From Thalassiosira profunda (lineage: Eukaryota > Bacillariophyta > Thalassiosirophyceae > Thalassiosirales > Thalassiosiraceae): a DNA stretch of 10,382 nt. Shown piece after piece: positions 4,636-10,382 of this stretch (position 1 is its first letter; each line of letters begins with the position of its first letter). The position numbers were made by a program, and so were the translations under genes. The notes under the pieces were generated by a model. That model saw only the letters and a program-made list of their open reading frames with translations, did no database searches and was not told where the DNA came from. The DNA lies in NCBI GenBank assembly GCA_036939355.1, contig JALLAP010000776.1:1-10382 (forward strand), written 5' to 3'.

Positions 4636-6473
4636 TGGCGCGCGAATGCCTCGATAAGTGCGTCTACCTCGCCCAGCTCTCCGACGCCTTCAAAGATGAT
4701 CTGGCCAAGCTGATGATGCCCTTCGACGCCCCCGAGGGCCACGTTTTCATCTCCGAGGGCGATCCCATCAACTCCTTCCTCGTCGTCGAACGCGGCACCC
4801 TGATTCGCACCAAAAAAGTCGCGAGCGTCGGCCGGCGCAATTCCACCCCCGACGATCCTCCCCTCGAGATCGACACCATCGGCCCCTACACCCACAGCGG
4901 ATTGCTCCACGTGGCCGGCCAGCCCAACGAGGAGGTAGCCTTCGCGACCATCGCGGCCGGGAAGGGCGGGGCGACGGTGTACGTCGTGCCCGGCGGCCAC
5001 TTCCGGAAGCTGTGCAACGACAATGCGGCGTACAGCGCCGAGATGATCGAACAGTTGACTCATGCCCTCCGGTCCTCCACGAAGATTCTGCGGGCGACGC
5101 TGGCGAAGAACCCCGGCGAGCACCACGAGGAGAAGAGCGCGAAGAAGACGACGATGAAAGTGTTGTGTTACGATACCACCGCGTGGGTCAAGGAGAACTT
5201 CGAGCCAATGGGTGAGCCAACATTGCAGAAGCTTTGCAAATTATATGTGCGCTCCCACTCTCATCTCCCCTTGCAGTCCAGAGCTTCAACGAAAAGGACG
5301 AGGAGTTGACGATCGAGATGGACTACACCCAGGATCGCCTGGGCATGAGCACGGCCAAGTACGCCGCCGGCTACGACGCCGTGTGCCTCTTCGTGAACGA
5401 CACGGCGAATTCGGACACCTTGTGGTCGTTGTCGATGGGTGGGGTCAAATTGATTTTGATGCGGTGCGCCGGATTCGATCGCGTGAACGTCAAGGTCGCC
5501 CACTCGTTTGGACTGGAGATCGCCCGGGTTCCGGCATACAGGTGAGTGACTCCAGTGTTCCACTGCTACATTTACGACCAGTATGCGCATACTCGAGTAT
5601 CTTTCTTATGCTTCTTGCAATGAGCAGCCCCTACGCGGTGGCAGAGCACGCCATCGCCCTCCTGATGTCGGTCAACCGCCGCATCACCCAAGCAAATGCG
5701 AAGGTGAAAATGGCGGACTTCACCCTCGATTCGTCCCTTTTGGGTGTAGACATTCATGGGAAGAACGTTGGCGTCATGGGAACCGGGAAGATTGGTCAGA
5801 TTCTGTGCCGCATCATTACGGGGTTCGGTGAGCTTTAATTCTTTGTTGGGAGGTGCTTGCGTCGATCACCCTCAGCTAACAGCTCTTTGATGCAGGTGCA
5901 AACTTGTTGGCGTACGATGTGTTCGAGGCTGATGCGGTGAAGGAAATGGGTGGGAAGTATGTTTCGCAGGACGAGATCTACGAGAGCTGCGACATCATAT
6001 TCCTCATGATGCCCCTGCTCCCGGCCACAAAGCACACCATCAACGCGGAGGTTATCCCAAAGCTGAAGAAAGGCGTGATTCTGATCAATACTTCTCGTGG
6101 AGGACTGATCGATACGTCTGCGCTTGTCACTGGACTGCAAACTGGAGTCATTGGCGGATGCGGGCTGGATGTGTACGAGAACGAAGAGGCGTACTTTTTT
6201 CAGGATTGGAGTGGATCGGCCATCGAGGATCAGACGCTTGTGACGTTGTTGGGAAGCAATCGCGTGGTAATGACGGCGCACCAGGTGAGCCTGGTATTGC
6301 TGCTTAGTTTTGCAATTGCACGCCTCGCCGTTACCTGACCCTTCATGCTCCATTTCCCCCAGGCGTTCTTCACGAAAGAGGCTGTTTCCAAGATCGTGTC
6401 GACGACCATTGAGAATGTGAAAAGTTTCAGCTCGGGACTGCGAGGAAAGGAGCTTCCCAACAGCGTCAATTAA
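4635..6473 (+). CDS. ldhA: D-lactate dehydrogenase with N-terminal cNMP-binding-like domain
   Basis: Reduces pyruvate to D-lactate with NADH, presumably in the cytosol since no targeting peptide is seen. Five exons (4635-5211, 5277-5541, 5628-5827, 5896-6284, 6363-6473) encode 513 residues. Residues 174-513 align with bacterial fermentative LdhA: MKVLCYD, RCAGFD, YSPYAVAEHAIALLM, the NAD motif VGVMGTGKIG (329-337) with Asp355 after the second strand (NAD preference), and the catalytic set Arg415 (NTSRGGLID), Glu444 (DVYENE), His476 (TAHQAFFT). The Arg-Glu-His spacing equals that of Lactobacillus D-LDH R235/E264/H296. Residues about 9-155 follow the cyclic-nucleotide-binding beta-roll pattern: LSDAFKDDLAKLM, then GHVFISEGDPINSFLVVERG, ending ATVYVVPGGHFRKL and a helix. 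The phosphate-binding cassette is degenerate: the place of FGE-A-L reads THSGLLHV and that of PRA reads NEEVA, so the usual ligand-contacting Glu and Arg are missing. The start is the first in-frame ATG after a stop at 4554-4556. Confidence 0.92.
5212..5276 (+). other. LDH intron 1 (65 bp)
   Basis: Donor gtgagc, acceptor ccccttgcag. It splits codon 193 (G|TC, Val) and joins ENFEPM to VQSFNEKDEEL within the N-terminal substrate-binding half of the LDH domain. Confidence 0.85.
5542..5627 (+). other. LDH intron 2 (86 bp)
   Basis: Donor gtgagt, acceptor caatgagcag. It splits a Ser codon (AG|C, residue 281) and restores the conserved PAYSPYAVAEHA of D-LDH. It contains the alternating palindromes at 5580-5600. 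Confidence 0.9.
5580..5600 (+). repeat. Overlapping palindromes with a shared arm in LDH intron 2
   Basis: agtatgcgcatact (5580-5593) and atactcgagtat (5589-5600) are both perfect palindromes and share the middle arm atact. In RNA the middle arm could pair with the left arm (loop gcgc) or with the right one, but not both. Confidence 0.75.
5828..5895 (+). other. LDH intron 3 (68 bp)
   Basis: Donor gtgagc, branch-point-like agctaac near 5872-5879, acceptor ctttgatgcag. It splits a Gly codon (G|GT, residue 348) in GFGANLLAYD, the second strand of the NAD-binding fold. Confidence 0.88.
6285..6362 (+). other. LDH intron 4 (78 bp)
   Basis: Donor gtgagc, branch-like cctgac, acceptor ccatttcccccag. 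It is phase 0, between Gln477 and Ala478 in the conserved AHQAFFTKEA. It contains one copy of the decamer TGCAATTGCA. Confidence 0.9.
6311..6320. repeat. TGCAATTGCA palindromic decamer, copy 2
   Basis: An exact copy inside LDH intron 4. The other copies are at 2534-2543 and 8222-8231. Confidence 0.6.
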
Positions 6474-6568
6474 ACTACGGGCGGGCATTTTTGTATCTGT
6501 TGCGAGGGATGTGCAGTTGTGTTGTAACTTAAGAAGATGTGCACAGGATCGCCAACTCTTGTGCACTG

Positions 6569-8257
6569 TCATCGAAGCAATGCCCGAGTCCCAGAGAGCG
6601 CTCCAGGTTGCAGTAGCCCTCTCAGCAAAGCTACTGGAATTACGCGCAAGTCGGGACGCGCCAGAGCTGCAACCCCAAGACCCATCCAGAGATACCTCAA
6701 TGGAAAGAATGCTTGTTCCTCGCTTGGATAAATCCCAGGCCCCATCATTTGTCGAAACTCCGAGTCTGCATTGTCTCTTATCGATCCACTGGCTCTGTTC
6801 AGCGAGTACGAACGTTCGTAGCCTGGTCCAAAGAGGAAACCAACCAGCCACCCGCCAATGAAGCCGCCAACGTGCCCTGCGTTGCTGACATTCGGCACCA
6901 ACCATCCAAATAGAACTAGCCACACCATTTGCTTCAGGACGTAGTAGGCAGCATCCGAGTTCCCCATTTTCATGAGGCTACTGAGCATCAGGCCGTACAG
7001 CCCGCATATTCCAGCACTGGCACCGATGCAGAGGGTAGCTGCAGCACGTCCAGACATGCTCGAGAACGTGTGGGCAATATTGCCAGTCACAACGGATACC
7101 AAAAACGCCGATAGATACAGTCCCTTGCCCAGCCCGTTTTCAAGCCACGAAGGCAGAGACAGCAACGCTCTCAGATTCATTCCGAGATGCAGCAGCGATC
7201 CATGTAAGAAGCCCGAGGAGAGATATCGGTGTTTCTGGAAGTGTGACAGCGGGTAGGGCTGGTGGGCGTAGTCGAGGAAGAATGGGCCCATGGAATGCGC
7301 CGCGATGGGGCCTCGCCCGATGACCTTGCCCACCTCCCCCCGCATGCTCGATCCCGAGGCTATCACCACTCCCGCCCCACCGCCCACCAATCCCAGCGCT
7401 CGCAATATGCATTCTGCGGGAGTCCACTGCGGTATGGCGGCGGCCAGTCCTTCGCTCAGGGCCGCGGCTGAATAAGCATCGCCTGCGACGCTCGTCGCTA
7501 GGACGCGGTTGAACCCGGGTAGGTAGAACACTGCCGTCGTAATCTGATAAATGAACGCGACAATGTTGATCGTCACGAGGAGATTCCTCGCAGAGTTGGG
7601 CCTCGACGCAAATCCTCGCAACGACTTTGGCGTAGAGACCGCATCGTTGAAGTAAGAATGCTTTCTCATGGGCTTGCGTCCAACTCTCTGCGGCGTCCCA
7701 TCCGAAGTCGGTGCATATTTCCTCGGGAGAAGTAGCGACGTCAGTGGCGACACCCACGGAAAGAGCGTTCGCCAGCGGCTCTTCTGCTGCTGCTTCTGCT
7801 GTTGCAAATTGTTCCTCTCCATCCACAATTCGATCTCGTCGACCGACAGCGGATCGACGGGATCGTACTCGTACGTCGGCTCGAGCGAGCGGATGACGCC
7901 GTATTCGGGCAGATCGTCAAAAAGCTTGTCCATAGCATCAAAGTCGATGAAATCGTTTGCACTGATGTAGCTATCATCATCAATGCCATTGTCGTCGCTT
8001 GATTCGTCTGATCTCTTTCTTTTTCGTTTGTTGGATTGTCGCGTCGAATCGTCCTCCTCTCTGTCCCTCCGGCGGGAGGACAGCGCCAACCTCCGCCGGT
8101 CTATGTTATTGTTTTGGCAAGTATTGCATCGAGGGCCGCGTGCATATGAATCTCCATACGATGCGACCGAGCGCGTCCTCGGCGGTGGCTGCACCAGGGC
8201 CGATGTCGCGTGGCCAAACGCTGCAATTGCAAAAATGCATTTGATGTGCGCAATCAT
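6569..8257 (-). CDS. Rhomboid intramembrane serine protease, probably organellar
   Basis: A 562-residue membrane protein of the rhomboid family, which cleaves transmembrane helices of substrate proteins. The active-site set is intact: H352xxxxH357xxxN361 in LHGSLLHLGMN, catalytic Ser414 in IGASAGICGLYG (codon 7016-7018) and catalytic His462 in NAGHVGGFIGG (codon 6872-6874). Hydrophobic segments lie at about 225-246, 284-300, 346-368, 379-395, 408-428, 440-454, 461-476 and near 521-549; their assignment is approximate. The N-terminus MIAHIKCIFAIAAFGHATSA followed by LVQPPPRTRS fits a signal peptide plus basic transit peptide. Leu instead of Phe after the cleavage site is tolerated in stramenopile plastid signals, so plastid location is plausible. 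Residues 50-210 are charged, Asp/Arg/Gln-rich and probably disordered; the role of this stretch is unknown. No intron is needed. It converges on LDH with 95 bp between stops. Confidence 0.92.
   Translation of the reverse strand: MIAHIKCIFAIAAFGHATSALVQPPPRTRSVASYGDSYARGPRCNTCQNNNIDRRRLALSSRRRDREEDDSTRQSNKRKRKRSDESSDDNGIDDDSYISANDFIDFDAMDKLFDDLPEYGVIRSLEPTYEYDPVDPLSVDEIELWMERNNLQQQKQQQKSRWRTLFPWVSPLTSLLLPRKYAPTSDGTPQRVGRKPMRKHSYFNDAVSTPKSLRGFASRPNSARNLLVTINIVAFIYQITTAVFYLPGFNRVLATSVAGDAYSAAALSEGLAAAIPQWTPAECILRALGLVGGGAGVVIASGSSMRGEVGKVIGRGPIAAHSMGPFFLDYAHQPYPLSHFQKHRYLSSGFLHGSLLHLGMNLRALLSLPSWLENGLGKGLYLSAFLVSVVTGNIAHTFSSMSGRAAATLCIGASAGICGLYGLMLSSLMKMGNSDAAYYVLKQMVWLVLFGWLVPNVSNAGHVGGFIGGWLVGFLFGPGYERSYSLNRASGSIRDNADSEFRQMMGPGIYPSEEQAFFPLRYLWMGLGVAALARPDLRVIPVALLRGLLQPGALSGTRALLR
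8222..8231. repeat. TGCAATTGCA palindromic decamer, copy 3
   Basis: An exact copy overlapping rhomboid codons 9-12, about 30 bp inside its start. The other copies are at 2534-2543 and 6311-6320. Confidence 0.6.
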
Positions 8258-8492
8258 GGTAGTGATGAGTGATGGGTGACGGCGAGTGGCACGAGGGCCC
8301 GCCGCAAGCCCAGGATCGCTGCACGCCCGAGAGGTCTGCGGTCGGGCGAAAGACAGACTTGGTGCACTTCACACCACTATCTATTTTCACACAAAGATTC
8401 AAGCCACCCGCCAACCCCGACGCCGGCAAAAACAGCCCGCCAAACCATCACCCCAACTCGGAGAGCGGCAGACAGGGCCAGATCGATCCACC
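8258..8492. promoter_or_regulatory. Shared divergent promoter, rhomboid / nucleolin-like gene
   Basis: 235 bp between divergent ATGs. Just before the rhomboid ATG there is a tandem agtgatg-agtgatg (8261-8274 on the + strand). On the other side the leader is C/A-rich and ends in ccaccATGg, a full Kozak-type context. I see no clear TATA element. Confidence 0.6.
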
Positions 8493-9708
8493 ATGGGCAA
8501 GCGCAAATCCATCGACGCCGACGAGGCCTCGTCCCTGGCCGACGCCATTTGCCAACAAATCCGCGCCTCGGGCCACAAGTCGATGGAGCTCAAGGCCCTC
8601 CGCTCCGCCGTCCTCGGATCCGACGCCGCCGACAAGCCGTCCAAAAAACGGTTCAAGGCGGCTGTCAAGCTGTTGGAAAAGAACGAGCGGGCGTCGCTGA
8701 GCGCCGAGGGTGTGGTGAAGTTGTCCAAGGCCGAGCGGACCCAGGGCAAAGAGGAGGCGGCAGGGGAGGAGGGGGGAGGGGAGGCGAAGAGCGCAAAGAA
8801 GAAGAGGAAGAAGGAGATGAAGAAAAAGAGGGAGCGGCGCAGCGAGGTGTCGGGCGAGGAAGAGGAGGGTGAAGGGGATAAGAATGCGAAGGAGAGCCCA
8901 AAAGACGAGCACAGCGAGAATGGGAACGACGAAGCTGCAGCCGCTGAAGGGGAGGATACCGGAGCTGATGGGGGGGATACCGAAGAAGCTGCCAACCCGA
9001 AGGACAAGAACAAGCCATGCAAAAACAACCCGCAGGGGATCACCCGCCTCTTTCTAGGGAACCTTCCATTCGCTGTGACGGAGGAACTATTGGGCGACCA
9101 CCTCAACGGCGCGGTCACGCACATCAAGTGGATAACGGACAAAGAAACGGGAAGGTTCTATGGCAGCGCCTTCTGCGAGGTCAAAACCTCCAAGGATGCG
9201 GCGCACGCCATGATGAAGCTTAACGGGTCGCAGCTGATGGGACGCCCCATCAAGATCAATTATGCGCCCATGCGTCCCGGCGAGGAGGGAGATTGGCCGC
9301 CACGGAGCAAGGTGATAACGGGAGGAAAAATGGCCAACGCCGGGAAGGGACAGGCGGGCGGCACGGGCGTCAAGGCCATGAGCGCCAAGCCCGAGGGATG
9401 CCTCAAATTGTTCGTTGGGAACCTATCCTATGAGATTGATGACGATGGCAGTAAGTACTGGAATTGTTGCAATTCGATGCTGTGTCTTCTCTGCTCAACT
9501 TCTCTCTCTCTCTACAACAGTTACAAAGTTCTTCATGGGGGTAGAGGCGGAGATAAAGGCCGTCAGGTGGTTGCACCACAGAGACTCTGGGGACTTCAAA
9601 GGTTGCGGTTTTGTAGAATTTTGGTCCACGGAGGCGTGCGAGAAGGCAGCCACTCTGAATGGCAAGAACCTGCTCGGGCGGCCGATACGCATCGATTGGA
9701 GCGAGTGA
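8493..9708 (+). CDS. Nucleolin/Gar2-like RNA-binding protein with two RRMs
   Basis: Two exons (8493-9450, 9521-9708) encode 381 residues. Order: an N-terminal helical region (about 11-80, with conserved-looking ELKALRSAVLGS and VVKLSKAE), a Lys/Arg/Glu-rich region (82-178: a basic cluster AKKKRKKEMKKKRERR, then acidic blocks), RRM1 (184-258) and RRM2 (304-379). RRM1 has RNP2 LFLGNLPF and RNP1-like GRFYGSAFCEV. RRM2 has RNP2 LFVGNLSY and RNP1 FKGCGFVEF and ends GRPIRIDWSE. The basic/acidic stretch followed by tandem RRMs is the layout of nucleolin, yeast Nsr1 and Gar2, which work in nucleolar pre-rRNA processing; that role is inferred. There is no GAR/RGG tail, unlike Nsr1/Gar2. The helical region loosely resembles the LYAR C-terminal type, but I am unsure. 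The start is the first in-frame ATG, with ideal context. It converges on ubiquilin with 117 bp between stops. Confidence 0.88.
9451..9520 (+). other. Intron in the nucleolin-like gene (70 bp)
   Basis: Donor gtaagt, a long CT-dinucleotide pyrimidine tract (9500-9513), acceptor tacaacag. It splits an Ile codon (A|TT, residue 320) inside RRM2 and restores NLSYEIDDDGITKFFMG. Unspliced, the first frame would lose RNP1 of RRM2. Confidence 0.92.
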
Positions 9709-9825
9709 AAGATGGGTTCCAACAGTCCAAATTGTTCAAGTTGTTAGGTCTATTGCCTCAACTTGAACCCTGTGCAAACCACATAACGTCTTTTCAGAGC
9801 CACACAAATGCCGCAGCTCCACCGA

Positions 9826-10382
9826 TCAATCGTTTTTCTTTTCCGTAGTATCCTTTGGCTCCGAAGACTCGCCGGCAGCAGCATCTTCATTGCCACCCGC
9901 ATCAGGCTGGCTTTCTGTCGCAGCAGCTGTCGCGCCGTCTCCTGCGCCCTCCGCCGTGGACTCCGCCGAACCTCCCATCTCCGGAGGGCTCTCCAACAGT
10001 ATCTCAACCGCCCTGTTGACATTGCCGTGGCTCGTCGTCAAGGCGCGAATGTTGGCCGAGCGGTCTGTGAATCCCATACCCTCCAGATTCTGAAGTTGCA
10101 TCCGAAAGCGCTGGCCGGGAGCTTGCTGCGCCGGTGATCCACCCGCCGCGGCTCCGGGCTGCGCGCCTCCTGCCGGAGGCACGAAGGGAAACATGAACGG
10201 GTTGGCCATTGGAGCCGCAGGCGCGGCACCACCACCAGCAGCTCTGCTGCTCGCTCCGAGGAGGCTCGAAAAGTCCAATCCGCCTGCCGGGGGAGGTGGC
10301 GCCACCGCGCTGCCACCGGCGGCACCTGGGGGCATTCCGGGCATCTGCAACCCGGGCATACTGCCCGAGAGTTGCTGCATCG
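9826..10382 (-). CDS. DSK2: Ubiquilin/Dsk2 ubiquitin shuttle protein, C-terminal part
   Basis: Ubiquilins carry ubiquitylated and membrane proteins to the proteasome, with an N-terminal ubiquitin-like domain and a C-terminal UBA domain. Only the last 185 or so codons are present; the frame runs off the window edge, so the Met at 10380 is probably internal. Visible are a Met/Gly/Pro/Ala-rich linker (GLQMPGMPP..., NPFMFPFVPP), then a UBA domain: RFRMQLQNLEGMGFTDRSA followed by NIRALTTSHGNVNRAVEILL. The MGF loop and the final LL helix are intact and the pattern is closest to ubiquilin (RFQQQLEQLNAMGF type). Unlike human ubiquilins and yeast Dsk2, which end soon after the UBA, this protein continues for about 53 acidic, Ala/Glu/Ser-rich residues ending EKKND. 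The UbL and STI1 repeats would lie beyond the window. Confidence 0.9.
   Translation of the reverse strand, partial: MQQLSGSMPGLQMPGMPPGAAGGSAVAPPPPAGGLDFSSLLGASSRAAGGGAAPAAPMANPFMFPFVPPAGGAQPGAAAGGSPAQQAPGQRFRMQLQNLEGMGFTDRSANIRALTTSHGNVNRAVEILLESPPEMGGSAESTAEGAGDGATAAATESQPDAGGNEDAAAGESSEPKDTTEKKND

Noticed and set aside
4524..5126. 200-residue open frame on the minus strand over LDH exon 1
   Set aside because: It is the antisense of a G/C-third-position-biased coding exon with clear homology on the + strand. It has no recognisable domain of its own.
5835..6923. 362-residue minus-strand open frame across LDH exons 4-5 and the rhomboid 3' end
   Set aside because: It crosses introns and two confirmed genes in a different frame, and its sequence resembles no family.
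7140..7826. 228-residue minus-strand frame inside the rhomboid gene
   Set aside because: Same strand as the rhomboid but another frame, with no motifs. The rhomboid frame carries the catalytic residues.
8286..8492. RRM protein start extended upstream to 8286
   Set aside because: The codon is GTG and the extension has no homology. The ATG at 8493 has ccaccATGg context.
8751..8840. Long purine tract as a G-quadruplex or triplex element
   Set aside because: It is explained by coding for a Glu/Gly/Lys-rich segment. Only three runs of three or more G are close together.
8399..9142. 247-residue minus-strand frame rich in Ser and Phe
   Set aside because: It mirrors the Lys/Glu-rich repeats of the nucleolin-like gene; low-complexity antisense.
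1..10382. tRNA, rRNA, CRISPR array or transposon
   Set aside because: No cloverleaf, rRNA-like stretch, regularly spaced repeats, terminal inverted repeats or transposase/reverse-transcriptase motifs were seen. The retropepsin-like gene has a plastid signal, two lobes and no polyprotein around it, so it is not a retroelement remnant.

Overview
This window looks like nuclear DNA of a microbial eukaryote. The likeliest source is a photosynthetic stramenopile (diatom or relative) with a red-derived secondary plastid. Three things point there. Genes carry short GT-AG introns (64-86 bp, donors mostly gtgag/gtaag). The products are eukaryotic: PrimPol, frataxin, ubiquilin, and a nucleolin-like RNA-binding protein. 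The aspartyl protease starts with a signal peptide ending in TAA|FAP, which resembles the ASAFAP plastid-import motif of diatoms. The exact taxon cannot be read from the sequence.

Layout: eight protein-coding genes alternate strictly in strand. 34-960 (+) is the C-terminal part of PrimPol, entered from an upstream intron. 1035-2094 (-) is a histidine phosphatase of the phosphoglycerate-mutase-like family, with a frame change best explained by a short intron. 2349-3053 (+) is frataxin. 3109-4203 (-) is a probably plastid-targeted protein with two retropepsin-like lobes. 4635-6473 (+) is a five-exon D-lactate dehydrogenase with a degenerate cyclic-nucleotide-binding-like domain fused to its N-terminus. 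6569-8257 (-) is a rhomboid intramembrane protease with a possible plastid presequence. 8493-9708 (+) is a two-exon nucleolin-like protein with two RRMs. 9826-10382 (-) is the C-terminal part of a ubiquilin/Dsk2 protein, cut by the window edge.

Convergent neighbours are separated by only 55-117 bp. Divergent neighbours share promoters of 235-431 bp. The phosphatase-frataxin promoter holds a perfect 28-bp palindrome, and both products have arginine-rich N-termini that look mitochondrial. The protease-LDH promoter switches from purine-rich to pyrimidine-rich on the + strand near 4331. It also contains two small ORFs and a 13-nt direct repeat whose second copy ends on the A of the LDH start codon.

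The genes do not form one pathway. By predicted location they are nuclear or organellar DNA-damage tolerance (PrimPol), mitochondrial Fe-S assembly (frataxin), plastid proteolysis (protease, perhaps rhomboid), cytosolic fermentation (D-LDH), nucleolar RNA work (RRM protein) and ubiquitin shuttling (ubiquilin). The most novel item is the sensor-like domain fused to D-LDH. It keeps the beta-roll pattern but lacks the usual cNMP-contacting Glu and Arg, so any ligand is unknown.
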